Assembly: GCF_041435015.1 (NCBI RefSeq)
Contig: NZ_CP107989.1
Span: 3,286,001-3,350,000 of the forward strand
Direction: 5' to 3'
DNA from: Streptomyces canus
GTDB lineage: Bacteria; Actinomycetota; Actinomycetes; Streptomycetales; Streptomycetaceae
Length of the DNA stretch: 64,000 nucleotides
Made by a program: the position numbers and the translations under genes. Below the pieces are notes generated by a model. It worked only from the letters and a program-made list of their open reading frames with translations, searched no databases and had not been told where the DNA came from. Shown here in pieces: positions 1 to 8,824 of this stretch (position 1 is its first letter; every line of letters starts with the position of its first letter).

Positions 1-1393
1 GCAGGCCGACCGTGCGGCCGGTGACGGCCACGCGGACCGGGGCCTGGGCCTTGCCGAGCTTGAGGCCATGGGTCTCGCCGGCCGCCAGGACGGCCTCCTT
101 GAGGGACTCCGGCGAGGTCCAGTCGGCGGACTCCAGCTTCTCGCGGGCGGTGCGGAGCAGGGCGTCCGAGCCCTCCTTCATCGCCTTCGCCCAGGACGGC
201 TCGTCGAAGACCGGCTCGGGGAGGAAGAGGAAGTCGACGTTGTCGGTGATCTCCGAGAGGACCTTCAGACGGGTCTGGGCGTGCGGGGCGATCGCCTGCC
301 ACTTCGACTCGTCGAAGTCCTCCGGGGACCAGGGGGCGAAGGGAGCCTTGAGCCACGGGGCGCAGCGCTCCGTGAAGTCCTTCACGTCCAGGAGACGGAT
401 GTGGTCGGCGTTGATCGCCTCGCACTTCTTCAGGTCGAAGCGCGCCGGGTTGGGGTTCACGTCCGCGATGTCGAAGGCCGCGACCAGCTCGTCGGTGGTG
501 AAGATGTCCTTGTCCGCCGAGAGCGACCAGCCCAGCAGGGACAGGTAGTTGAGCAGGCCCTCGGGCAGGAAGCCGCGCTCCCGGTAGAGGTTGAGCGAGG
601 CCTGCGGGTCACGCTTGGAGAGCTTCTTGTTGCCCTCGCCCATCACGTACGGCAGGTGCCCGAAGGCGGGCACGGACTTCGCCACACCCAGCTCGATCAG
701 CGCCTTGTACAGGGCGATCTGGCGCGGGGTGGAGGACAGCAGGTCCTCGCCGCGCAGGACGTGCGTGATCTCCATCAGCGCGTCGTCGACCGGGTTCACC
801 AGCGTGTAGAGGGGCGCCCCGTTGGCTCGTACGATCCCGTAGTCCGGCACGTTCTCCGGGGTGAAGGTCAGCTCGCCGCGGACCAGGTCCGTGAAGGTGA
901 TCGTCTCGTCGGGCATACGGAAGCGGACGATGGGCGTACGGCCCTCGGCCACGTACGTGGAGACCTGCTCGTCGGTCAGGTCGCGGCAGTGGCCGTCGTA
1001 GCCCGAGGGCCTGCCGGCCGCGCGAGCCGCCTCGCGACGGGTGTCCAGCTCCTCCTGGGAGCAGTAGCAGTGGTAGGCGTGACCGGCGTCCAGGAGCTTG
1101 GCGGCGACGTCCTTGTAGAGGTCCATCCGCTGCGACTGCCGGTACGGCGCGTGCGGGCCGCCGACCTCGGGGCCCTCGTCCCAGTCGAAGCCCAGCCAGC
1201 GCATCGAGTCGAGCAGCTGGTTGTAGGACTCCTCGGAGTCGCGGGCCGCGTCGGTGTCCTCGATGCGGAAGACGAGCGTGCCCTGGTGGTGCCGGGCGAA
1301 CGCCCAGTTGAACAGGGCGGTGCGGACCAGGCCCACGTGGGGGTTACCGGTGGGCGAGGGGCAGAAACGTACGCGGACGGGTGCGCTAGCCAC
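1..1393 (-). CDS. gltX: Glutamyl-tRNA synthetase (3' end beyond the window)
   Basis: Cytoplasmic class I aminoacyl-tRNA synthetase that charges tRNA-Glu. The GTG start at 1393 gives [21 protein letters not shown], where SPTGNPHVG is the HIGH-type ATP-binding motif. KLSKR at about residues 257-261 is the KMSKS-type motif. A Cys-rich HCYCSQEEL segment lies near residue 100, as in bacterial GluRS. The 464 codons in the window lack only the last part of the anticodon-binding region, since the family is usually 480-490 residues. The start overlaps the end of the upstream fumarylacetoacetate-hydrolase-family gene by 8 bp, so the two are probably translationally coupled. Identification is very secure. 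Confidence 0.97.
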   Translation of the reverse strand, partial: MASAPVRVRFCPSPTGNPHVGLVRTALFNWAFARHHQGTLVFRIEDTDAARDSEESYNQLLDSMRWLGFDWDEGPEVGGPHAPYRQSQRMDLYKDVAAKLLDAGHAYHCYCSQEELDTRREAARAAGRPSGYDGHCRDLTDEQVSTYVAEGRTPIVRFRMPDETITFTDLVRGELTFTPENVPDYGIVRANGAPLYTLVNPVDDALMEITHVLRGEDLLSSTPRQIALYKALIELGVAKSVPAFGHLPYVMGEGNKKLSKRDPQASLNLYRERGFLPEGLLNYLSLLGWSLSADKDIFTTDELVAAFDIADVNPNPARFDLKKCEAINADHIRLLDVKDFTERCAPWLKAPFAPWSPEDFDESKWQAIAPHAQTRLKVLSEITDNVDFLFLPEPVFDEPSWAKAMKEGSDALLRTAREKLESADWTSPESLKEAVLAAGETHGLKLGKAQAPVRVAVTGRTVGL

Positions 1394-2171
1394 GCTTGAC
1401 AACCTTGTTGGTGAGAGTGCCGATGCCTTCGATGGTGACGGCGACCTCGTCGCCGACGGTGAGCGGCCCGACGCCTGCCGGGGTGCCCGTGAGGATCACG
1501 TCGCCGGGGAGCAGCGTCATGGCCTCGGAGATGTTGACGATCAGATCCTCGATCGGGTGGATCATCTCGCTGGTGCGGCCGAGCTGGCGTTGTTCGCCGT
1601 TGACGGTGAGCTGGATCGTCAGGTCGGAGGCCGTCTCCAGGTCCAGGTCCGTCTCCACCCAGGGGCCCAGCGGGCAGGAGGTGTCGAAGCCCTTGGCCCG
1701 CGCCCACTGCTTCTCGCGCTTCTGGACGTCCCGGGCGGTGATGTCGTTCGCGCAGGTGTAGCCGAAGATCACGTCCTTGACGCGCTCGCGCGGCACCTCG
1801 CGGCACATACGGCCGATGACGACGGCGAGTTCGGCCTCGTGGTGGACGTCCGCCGAGAAGGAGGGGTACTGGATCTCGTCGCCGGGGCCGATCACCGAGG
1901 TGGAGGGCTTGAAGAAGGCGAAGGGGACGTCCGGGACCTCGTTGCCGAGTTCCTTCGCGTGGTCGGCGTAGTTACGGCCGTACGCCACGACCTTGTTGGG
2001 GAGCACCGGGGGCAGCAGCCGGACCTTGCTGAGCGGGACCTTCGTACCGGAGAGCTCGAAGTCCACGAACGGGATGCCCTTGATGATGTCGAGGACGAGC
2101 TCGTCCGGCCTGTCGCCCTCGACCGCGCCGAAGGCGACGTTCCCGTCGATGGAGAATCTGGCGATGCGCAC
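1386..2171 (-). CDS. Fumarylacetoacetate hydrolase family protein
   Basis: A 261-residue member of the FAH superfamily, metal-dependent enzymes that cleave or isomerise 2-oxo acids; the substrate cannot be read from sequence. Family motifs are present in order: [11 protein letters not shown], the metal-binding stretch [22 protein letters not shown], and [13 protein letters not shown] near the C-terminus. The GTG start at 2171 ([11 protein letters not shown]) is chosen because it opens the conserved N-terminal strand; upstream in-frame sequence is low-complexity and Arg/Pro-rich. The 3' end overlaps gltX, an arrangement I recall as standard in Streptomyces, where this gene is often called 2-hydroxyhepta-2,4-diene-1,7-dioate isomerase by similarity alone. 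Confidence 0.93.
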   Translation of the reverse strand: MRIARFSIDGNVAFGAVEGDRPDELVLDIIKGIPFVDFELSGTKVPLSKVRLLPPVLPNKVVAYGRNYADHAKELGNEVPDVPFAFFKPSTSVIGPGDEIQYPSFSADVHHEAELAVVIGRMCREVPRERVKDVIFGYTCANDITARDVQKREKQWARAKGFDTSCPLGPWVETDLDLETASDLTIQLTVNGEQRQLGRTSEMIHPIEDLIVNISEAMTLLPGDVILTGTPAGVGPLTVGDEVAVTIEGIGTLTNKVVKRG

Positions 2172-2322
2172 GGGATCTGGGCGCCCCTCTACTCGGCCGG
2201 CTGGAGTCTGACGCTCCAGGCTAACGCGGGGAGGGGTGCCCCGAGGCGCTGGGACAGGCCCGTGCCTCGCGTGATGCGCCCGGGCCACCTGCCCGCGGGG
2301 CGGTGATCCGGGCGCGCTACGG

Positions 2323-2493
2323 TTACTTGGCGGCGGAGACCGGGATCTCCATCAGGACCGTCCGCCGGGGGTTGGCGGTCTGGGCCGGGAGGACGAGCGA
2401 GTGCTCCGGCTGCTCCGGGATCTGCAGTGCGTCGGCGTCCTCGAGGTGCGCCAGCGTCGTGCGCCGCGGGTTGGCAATGTTGCGGAACATCAT
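2323..2493 (-). CDS. Small conserved-looking protein of unknown function
   Basis: Encodes 56 residues beginning MMFRNIANPRRTTLAHLEDAD. The body contains two echoing segments, ANPRRTTLAHLE and ANPRRTVLMEIPVSAAK, which suggests an internal duplication. There is no signal peptide or membrane segment. The shine-dalgarno is weak (GTGAAG about 6 nt before the ATG), and a GTG at 2505 giving four more residues is an alternative. It lies between the gltX-side genes and the first conservon on the opposite strand to the conservon. I recall small proteins of this kind beside gltX in other streptomycetes, but I do not know a function. Confidence 0.7.
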   Translation of the reverse strand: MMFRNIANPRRTTLAHLEDADALQIPEQPEHSLVLPAQTANPRRTVLMEIPVSAAK

Positions 2494-3069
2494 CGTCGTC
2501 TTCACGGTTGTACTCGACCTCGACAGTGGTGGTGTGGACAGATGGAGCCTTCTTGTAAAGCGCCAGGCTAAACATGCCATTCCCCGCCGAAGCCGCGAAG
2601 ACCTCATGATCGGCGTGTGAGTTTGCTCACTGACCTGTGGGCAAAACGGACAATCCGTAACCTTAACTCACCCCAACGAAACGGACATTGCCCCCCTGAA
2701 GCCATCATTCCGCTCCTGATCATGGCGACTGGGACACCTCCCCCCGCAGGGGGACTCGCGGACTTATGCCCGTTTTCGACGAGAACGCTTCCCACACCCG
2801 GTAACTCTGCCCTCACGTGGTGTCACGTAGGTCACGGTCTGACCCTCGGACCTTGTTGGAGATCCGGCACTGTGCTGGAATTCCACGGACCGCTGCGGGA
2901 TCGAACCGGCGCACAGGGGGCGCAGAGAAGCGCCGAGCGGCGGTGAGAAGGGGGAGCAGCGCCGGTCACTCAGACCACCCGGGGTGCGTATTCAGGGCGC
3001 TCCCCACAACGCCGACACCGTGCTCCGCCGTTCTGCGGAGGAGCGCCTGGTCCAGAGGTTGCGACGCTA
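2494..3069. promoter_or_regulatory. Divergent intergenic region upstream of the first conservon
   Basis: This 576-bp gap separates the minus-strand small gene from cvnA1. It should hold promoters for both. It is markedly less G+C-rich than its surroundings around 2620-2720. Visible elements are a short inverted repeat GTGAG-TTTG-CTCAC at 2619-2632 and a cluster of TCACGT/GTCAC words at 2813-2837. No convincing additional gene was found; short open frames here have no codon bias and no homology that I recognise. A conserved stretch AGAGGTTG occurs just before the cvnA1 start and again before cvnA2. Confidence 0.5.
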
Positions 3070-6000
3070 GTGCAGGGACGTTTCAAGAGGGATGGCAGCG
3101 CTTCGGCCGAGCCGGAGCAGCACGGCGGGACTGGCCCCAATGTCGGCAGTTCCTCCCCCCAGCACGCCCAGAACCCGGGCCCGGGCGTCGACGGCGGTTC
3201 CGGCCCCGGGCGCCTCGGCACGTCGGCGTCCTCGGGCCCGGCGGCCGCGGCCAAGCCGACGGTGAAGCCCCCGAAGGGCCCGAACGGCCCGGGATCGCGC
3301 GTGGCCCTGCGCAACTGGCGTATCTCCACGCGCCTGGTGTCGCTGCTCGCGCTCCCCGTGGTGGCGGCCACCTCGCTGGGCGCGCTGCGCATCAACGACT
3401 CCATGGACGACATTCAGCAGCTCGACAACATGAAGCTGCTGACGGAGATGACGAAGCAGGCCACCGAGCTGGCCGCGGCCCTCCAGGAGGAGCGCGACCA
3501 GTCGGCCGGTCCGCTGGCGCACGACTCCACGGCGAGCAACATCACGGTCAAGGGCTACCGGGACAAGACGGACCGGGCGGCGACCAACTTCATCAACGCC
3601 GCCGAGGACATCGACACCGCCGGCAAGGACGGCAATCTCCAGGGCGTCCGCGACAGCCTCGTCGGCCTCGTCCGCGACCTGGACACGCTGAGCAAGATCC
3701 GCGGCGACGCCTACGAGACCAAGGGCAACGCGACGCAGACGGTCGAGTCCTACCACCGCCTGATCACCCACCTGCTCGACCTCTCGCAGGACATGGCCCA
3801 GGCGACCAGCAACCCGGAGATGATCCAGAGCACGCGTGCCCTGGCGGCCTTCTCCTCCGCCAAGGAGTACGCGTCCAGCCAGCGCGCGATCCTCGCGGCG
3901 GCGCTGCCCGCGTCCAACAAGACGCTGGGCAACCTCTCCGAGACCGACCGGCTGTACGGCCAGGGTGCGCTCGACAGTGAGGCGTCCGACCTCAACACCT
4001 TCCGGAGCATCTACGGCGACAACAACGCCGAGGAGCTCCTGCAGCCCATCGAGGACGGCAACTCGAACATCGAGGCCGCCGACCAGTACGCCGGCCGTGC
4101 CTTCGGCCGCCAGGGAGGCCTCGCCGACCTGGACAAGCGCTCCTACAAGGACTGGGTCGACGACAGCTCGACCAAGATCCAGCAGATGGGCAACATCGAG
4201 CACACGCTGCTCGAGGACATGGAGCAGAAGGCCCGCGAGCTGCGCAGCGCCACCGAGCGCGACGCGATCATCGCCGGTGCGCTGATCCTGCTCGTGCTCG
4301 GCGTCTCGCTGGTCGGCGCCTTCGTCGTGGCCCGGTCCATGATCCGCTCGCTGCGCCGCCTCCAGGAGACCGCCACCAAGGTCGCCCAGGACCGGCTGCC
4401 CGAGCTGGTCAAGCAGCTGTCCGAGTCCGACCCGCAGGACGTCGACACGTCCGTGGAGTCGGTCGGTGTGCACTCCCGGGACGAGATCGGCCGCGTGGCC
4501 GCGGCCTTCGACGACGTGCACCGCGAGGCGGTCCGCCTCGCCGCCGAGCAGGCCCTGCTGCGGGGCAACGTCAACGCGATGTTCACCAACCTCTCGCGCC
4601 GCTCCCAGGGCCTCATCCAGCGCCAGCTCTCGCTCATCTCCGAGCTGGAGTCCCGCGAGGCCGACCCGGACCAGCTCTCCTCGCTCTTCAAGCTCGACCA
4701 CCTCGCGACCCGCATGCGCCGTAACGGTGAGAACCTCCTCGTCCTCGCGGGCGAGGAGCCCGGCCGCCGCTGGACCCGCCCGGTCCCGCTGGTCGACGTG
4801 CTCCGTGCCGCCGCGTCCGAGGTGGAGCAGTACGAGCGCATCGAGCTGGCCTCCGTGCCGACCACCGAAGTGGCCGGCCGCGTGGTCAACGACCTCGTGC
4901 ACCTGCTCGCCGAGCTGCTGGAGAACGCGACCTCGTTCTCCTCGCCGCAGACCAAGGTCAAGGTCACCGGTCACGCGCTGCCCGACGGCCGGGTGCTGAT
5001 CGAGATCCACGACACCGGCATCGGCCTCTCCCCCGAGGACCTCGCCGCGATCAACGAGCGGCTCGCCTCGCCGCCCACCGTGGACGTCTCCGTCTCCCGC
5101 CGCATGGGTCTGTTCGTGGTCGGCCGGCTGTCGCAGCGCCACGGCATCCGCATCCAGCTCCGGCCTTCCGACTCCGGTGGTACGACCGCGCTGGTCATGC
5201 TGCCCGTGGATGTCGCCCAGGGCGGCAAGAAGCCCCAGCCCAAGCCCGGCCAGGGCGCCCCCGGTACCCCCGCGGCGGCCCAGGCCGCCGCCGGTGTGGC
5301 CGCGGCCCGTCGTGGTGGCGGCAACGGCCAGGGCGGTGCCCTTGGCGGTGCGCCCGGTGGCGCGGGCGGTGGCGCTCTCGGTGCCGGTGCCCCCTCGGGC
5401 GGACGGCTCAGCTCCGGTCAGGGACCGCGGGCGGCACTGCCCGGCAGTGGCCAGGGCGGTCGTCCCGGTGCGCCGGGGGGACCGCGAGGACCGCAGGGTC
5501 CCGGTACGCCCCCGCAGGGTCGGCCCGCTCCCGCCGGCGCCGGGTTCGGCGGCCAGGCACCGGGTGCTCCGCAGGGCCTCCAGGCCGCGGGCACGGGCGG
5601 TCCGGGTCAGGACGCCTTCAACGGTCAGGACGCTTTCGGCGGCGGCCAGGACGCCTTCGGCGGCCGGGGTCCCGTACCCCCGCAGTCGCAGGCCCCGAAC
5701 GCCGGCCAGGCTCCCGAGCCGGGCGGCCGGCGCCGTCGGCCGCAGCTGCCGGGCCGCGGTGGTCCGCGGGCCGAGCTGCCGGGCGGCAACCAGCAGCCCC
5801 GGACGCCGAGCTGGAGCGACGAGAACGCGCAGCCGCCGGTGCCGCGCGCTTCGCTCGACGTCCCGCGCGGCCACGACGAGCAGGACCCGGCCGCCACCTC
5901 GCGGATGCCGCGGATCGACGACCACCGGGGTCCCGCGAGCACCTCCGAGTTCCCGCGGCCGGACTTCGACGCGCCGCAGAACACCGGCCAGTTCCCGAGG

Positions 6001-6936
6001 CCGGGTGCGAACGGTCCGCAGGGCGACTTCCCCCGTCCGGGTACGGTCGGCCCGCAGAACACGGGTCAGTTCCCGCGGCCGGGATCCAACGGCCCCCAGG
6101 ACACGGGCGAGTTCCCCCGCCCTGTCACGAACGACCCGCAGAACCCGGGCCAGTTCGTCCGCCCGGACGTCTTCGGTACTCCGCCGGGGCAGAACAGCGG
6201 TTCGCAGACCGGGCAGTTCGCGACGCCGCAGGCGTACGACAGCGGCTCGACCGGCCAGTTCGCGATGCCGGGCTATGACGGCAGCTCCACCGGGCAGCAT
6301 TCCCTGCCGGGTCGTCAGGACCCCGCGTCCACGGGCCAGTTCGAGCGCCCCCAGGCCAACGGCGCCGACTTCGGCGCCCCGCGGCCGCCCATGCCGCCGC
6401 GTCCGCAGCAGCGGCCGGTCCGCCAGGAGCCGGAGGCGCTGCCGCCGGCGGGTCCCGGTGACGGCCGGACGCCGCTGTACGACACGCTGGAGACCAACTG
6501 GTTCCACGGCAGCCAGCAGCAGGGACAGGGGCAGCCGGCCAACGGCAACGGCTCCTCCCCGGCTACGGCACCGCGGCAGCAGCAGGCTCCCGAGGCCCCA
6601 CAGAGTTCAGCCGGCGCTCCGCAACGGCCCGCGGCCTCCGCGGGCTGGCGCAGTTCGCCCAACGACGACCTCGTCCGGCAGGCGGAGCGTGTCCGCCAGC
6701 CGGCCGCGGGCGGTGTCACCACCTCCGGTCTGCCGCGCCGGGTGCCCAGGGCGAACCTCGTCCCGGGTACGGCTCAGCAGCAACAGCACCAAAGCGGTCC
6801 GGCTGTCTCGCGTGCGCCTGACGACGTGCGCGGCCGGCTGACCAATCTCCGTCGGGGTATCGCGCAAGGTCGTCAGGTCGGCGGCAACGGCCAGACGGGC
6901 AGCTTCCCGAACCCCACTCACCAGCAGGAGCGTTAG
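3070..6936 (+). CDS. cvnA1: CvnA1: conservon membrane sensor kinase-like protein
   Basis: First gene of a conservon, an actinobacterial operon whose products form a membrane complex likened to eukaryotic G-protein-coupled receptors. The 1,288-residue protein has a Pro/Gly-rich N-terminus, TM1 at about 86-107, an extracytoplasmic sensor of about 290 residues, TM2 at about 398-421, a HAMP-like linker, then a histidine-kinase-type ATPase (N box HLLAELLENATSF near 610, DTGIGLS near 647, GLFVVGRLSQRHG near 679). A long disordered tail follows with repeated TGQFPRPG-like words (about 965-1090) and a conserved C-terminal block (SGLPRRVPRANLV, DDVRGRLTNLRRG). No SHELRTPL-type phosphoacceptor block is visible; the equivalent region reads NLSRRSQGLIQRQ. 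The GTG start is at 3070. Confidence 0.95.
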   Translation: MQGRFKRDGSASAEPEQHGGTGPNVGSSSPQHAQNPGPGVDGGSGPGRLGTSASSGPAAAAKPTVKPPKGPNGPGSRVALRNWRISTRLVSLLALPVVAATSLGALRINDSMDDIQQLDNMKLLTEMTKQATELAAALQEERDQSAGPLAHDSTASNITVKGYRDKTDRAATNFINAAEDIDTAGKDGNLQGVRDSLVGLVRDLDTLSKIRGDAYETKGNATQTVESYHRLITHLLDLSQDMAQATSNPEMIQSTRALAAFSSAKEYASSQRAILAAALPASNKTLGNLSETDRLYGQGALDSEASDLNTFRSIYGDNNAEELLQPIEDGNSNIEAADQYAGRAFGRQGGLADLDKRSYKDWVDDSSTKIQQMGNIEHTLLEDMEQKARELRSATERDAIIAGALILLVLGVSLVGAFVVARSMIRSLRRLQETATKVAQDRLPELVKQLSESDPQDVDTSVESVGVHSRDEIGRVAAAFDDVHREAVRLAAEQALLRGNVNAMFTNLSRRSQGLIQRQLSLISELESREADPDQLSSLFKLDHLATRMRRNGENLLVLAGEEPGRRWTRPVPLVDVLRAAASEVEQYERIELASVPTTEVAGRVVNDLVHLLAELLENATSFSSPQTKVKVTGHALPDGRVLIEIHDTGIGLSPEDLAAINERLASPPTVDVSVSRRMGLFVVGRLSQRHGIRIQLRPSDSGGTTALVMLPVDVAQGGKKPQPKPGQGAPGTPAAAQAAAGVAAARRGGGNGQGGALGGAPGGAGGGALGAGAPSGGRLSSGQGPRAALPGSGQGGRPGAPGGPRGPQGPGTPPQGRPAPAGAGFGGQAPGAPQGLQAAGTGGPGQDAFNGQDAFGGGQDAFGGRGPVPPQSQAPNAGQAPEPGGRRRRPQLPGRGGPRAELPGGNQQPRTPSWSDENAQPPVPRASLDVPRGHDEQDPAATSRMPRIDDHRGPASTSEFPRPDFDAPQNTGQFPRPGANGPQGDFPRPGTVGPQNTGQFPRPGSNGPQDTGEFPRPVTNDPQNPGQFVRPDVFGTPPGQNSGSQTGQFATPQAYDSGSTGQFAMPGYDGSSTGQHSLPGRQDPASTGQFERPQANGADFGAPRPPMPPRPQQRPVRQEPEALPPAGPGDGRTPLYDTLETNWFHGSQQQGQGQPANGNGSSPATAPRQQQAPEAPQSSAGAPQRPAASAGWRSSPNDDLVRQAERVRQPAAGGVTTSGLPRRVPRANLVPGTAQQQQHQSGPAVSRAPDDVRGRLTNLRRGIAQGRQVGGNGQTGSFPNPTHQQER

Positions 6937-7359
6937 TTGAGCCCGATGAGCCAGGCGGCACAGAACCTCAACTGGTTGATCACCAACTTCGTGGACAACA
7001 CCCCAGGGGTGTCCCACACCGTCGTCGTGTCCGCCGACGGCCTTCTGCTGGCGATGTCCGAGGGCTTCCCGCGCGACCGTGCCGATCAGCTGGCGGCCGT
7101 CGCTTCGGGGCTGACCTCGCTCACGGCGGGTGCCTCACGGATCTTCGAGGGCGGCAGCGTGGCCCAGACCGTGGTGGAGATGGAGCGGGGATTCCTCTTC
7201 CTCATGTCCGTCTCCGACGGTTCCTCGCTCGCGGTCCTCGCCCACCCGGAATGCGACATCGGCCTGGTCGGATACGAAATGGCCCTGCTCGTCGACCGCG
7301 CGGGCGCAGTGCTCACGCCCGACCTGCGAGCCGAGCTGCAAGGCAGTCTGCTCCACTGA
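6937..7359 (+). CDS. cvnB1: CvnB1: roadblock/LC7 domain protein
   Basis: A 140-residue roadblock/LC7 protein, the MglB-like partner of the conservon GTPase. It opens MSPMSQAAQNLNWLITNF and carries the single alpha/beta roadblock fold, including SHTVVVSADGLLLAMSEGF and ERGFLFLMSVSDGS. The TTG at 6937 immediately after the cvnA1 TAG is chosen because GGAG at 6927-6930 sits 6 nt before it; the ATG at 6946 is the alternative. The second conservon has GTG at the same place, which supports this choice. Family knowledge says CvnB binds CvnA and CvnD; nucleotide-cycle regulation of CvnD is the inferred role. Confidence 0.95.
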   Translation: MSPMSQAAQNLNWLITNFVDNTPGVSHTVVVSADGLLLAMSEGFPRDRADQLAAVASGLTSLTAGASRIFEGGSVAQTVVEMERGFLFLMSVSDGSSLAVLAHPECDIGLVGYEMALLVDRAGAVLTPDLRAELQGSLLH

Positions 7360-7469
7360 CCCGCCCGGATCCACCCGTCACACCACATCACCGTCCGGCC
7401 GCCACAATCCCCCCACCGGCCTCTTCAGACGGCTTGCCCGACCGACTTGCTGTCCCGCCCGGAGGATTC

Positions 7470-7868
7470 ATGACCCCGCCCACCGCCTCTCATGATCCGT
7501 ACGCGGAGCCGTACGAGGATGAGGGCGACCAGCCGCTGGTACGTCCGTACGCGATGACCGGCGGCCGGACCCGGCCGCGCTACCAGCTCGCCATCGAGGC
7601 TCTGATCAGCACCACGGCCGACCCGGCGGCGCTGATGGGGCTCCTCCCCGAGCACCAGCGCATCTGCCACCTGTGCCGTGAGGTGAAGTCGGTCGCCGAG
7701 GTCTCGGCGCTGCTCGCCATGCCGCTCGGCGTGGCCAGGATCCTCGTCGCGGACCTCGCCGAGGCCGGACTGGTGGCCATCCACCAGCCGGGCGGCGACG
7801 AGAACAACGGCGGCGCTCCCGATGTGACGCTGCTCGAAAGGGTGCTCAGTGGACTTCGCAAGCTCTGA
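7470..7868 (+). CDS. cvnC1: CvnC1: DUF742 conservon protein
   Basis: A 132-residue DUF742 protein. Characteristic blocks are LVRPYAMTGGRTRPRY, LPEHQRICHLCREVKSVAEVSALL, and LGVARILVADLAEAGLVAIHQ, which resembles a winged-helix segment although DNA binding by the family is not established to my knowledge. The ATG at 7470 follows a perfect GGAGG (7461-7465). The end overlaps cvnD1 by 20 bp in a different frame, implying coupled translation. It is shorter at the N-terminus than its paralogue CvnC2, which carries about 60 extra Gln/Pro-rich residues. Confidence 0.94.
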   Translation: MTPPTASHDPYAEPYEDEGDQPLVRPYAMTGGRTRPRYQLAIEALISTTADPAALMGLLPEHQRICHLCREVKSVAEVSALLAMPLGVARILVADLAEAGLVAIHQPGGDENNGGAPDVTLLERVLSGLRKL

Positions 7869-8424
7869 CGGAGGGCGGGCGACCACCTCCGCGAAGATCG
7901 TGGTGGCGGGTGGCTTCGGTGTCGGCAAGACCACGTTCGTGGGTGCCGTCTCCGAGATCAACCCGCTGCGCACCGAGGCCGTGATGACGTCCGCGTCGGC
8001 GGGCATCGACGACCTCACCCACACCGGTGACAAGACGACCACCACGGTCGCCATGGACTTCGGCCGCATCACGCTCGACCAGGACCTGATCCTGTACCTC
8101 TTCGGTACGCCCGGTCAGGACCGCTTCTGGTTCATGTGGGACGACCTGGTCCGCGGCGCCATCGGCGCAGTGGTGCTGGTCGACACCCGGCGCCTGGCCG
8201 ACTGCTTCCCCGCGGTCGACTACTTCGAGAACAGCGGTCTGCCCTTCGTCGTGGCCCTCAACGGCTTCGACGGGCACCAGCCGTACGCTCCCGAGGAGGT
8301 GCGCGAGGCCCTGCAGATCGGGCCGGACGCACCGATCATCACGACGGACGCCCGGCACCGGTCGGACGCCAAGAGTGCCCTGATCACGCTGGTCGAGCAC
8401 GCCCTCATGGCGCGTCTGCGGTAA
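7849..8424 (+). CDS. cvnD1: CvnD1: small Ras-like/MglA-type GTPase
   Basis: A 191-residue GTP-binding protein of the conservon. The P-loop GGFGVGKTTFVGA lies near residues 18-30, the switch II/G3 region reads LFGTPGQDRFWFMWD, and the G4 position reads ALNGFDG rather than the usual NKxD. The GTG start at 7849 lies inside cvnC1. The protein probably cycles between GTP and GDP forms at the membrane under control of CvnA and CvnB, as proposed for this family. It is almost identical to CvnD2 across the nucleotide-binding core. Confidence 0.95.
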   Translation: MDFASSDGGRATTSAKIVVAGGFGVGKTTFVGAVSEINPLRTEAVMTSASAGIDDLTHTGDKTTTTVAMDFGRITLDQDLILYLFGTPGQDRFWFMWDDLVRGAIGAVVLVDTRRLADCFPAVDYFENSGLPFVVALNGFDGHQPYAPEEVREALQIGPDAPIITTDARHRSDAKSALITLVEHALMARLR

Positions 8425-8824
8425 CGCCCCGAAGACGTGTCGATCAGCTCCCAAATCAAAAGCGTCATACGGCAGTTGTCGTAGATGTCCCGGAGCCGGC
8501 TGTGGTCTTTGACACGGTCGGCCCCGGCGTTCATAACGTTTCGGCAGAGGAATCGGGTGGTACGGCCACGCGTGGTTGCCAACCGGTCTCGCTGCGCTCA
8601 CAACGGCCCCGTCTTTTGACGGGGCTCGCTCTTTATGACCGTTTTATCTGGGGCTTACATCACGCGGAATCCGCGCGTACCACTGTTTGGTGGTGCGGAG
8701 GACGTCGTGCTGGAATGCGTGAACTGCCCAATAGTCAAAGACGTACTCATCAGTCGATGACACTGGGCTCTGAGAGACTGCGGCACAACGTAGGTGCCGA
8801 CCCCTCCGAGAGGTTGTTGGTCGA
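8425..8824. promoter_or_regulatory. Intergenic region between the two conservons
   Basis: This 400-bp stretch has no supported gene. It contains the hairpin at 8606-8625, a lower-G+C segment around 8626-8760 that is a reasonable place for the cvnA2 promoter, and AGAGGTTG at 8809-8816 shortly before the cvnA2 GTG, matching the sequence before cvnA1. The presence of a terminator-like hairpin and a low-G+C stretch suggests that the second conservon has its own promoter. Confidence 0.5.
8606..8625 (+). terminator. Terminator-like hairpin after the first conservon
   Basis: GCCCCGTC, a TTTT loop and GACGGGGC form a perfect 8-bp stem. The sequence after it (TCGCTCTTTATG) is only moderately T-rich. 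It lies about 180 bp after cvnD1, so it may end cvn1 transcription or act in the cvn2 leader. Confidence 0.45.

Noticed and set aside
5960..6330. Tandem repeats in the cvnA1 tail as a mobile or CRISPR element
   Set aside because: The repeats are short, imperfect and coding (TGQFPRPG words); no spacer structure.
3067..6507. Very long open frame on the minus strand opposite cvnA1
   Set aside because: It is a mirror of cvnA1's codon bias: high third-position G+C in the real gene leaves the antisense frame open. The product is Arg/Gly/Val-rich low complexity with no recognisable domain.
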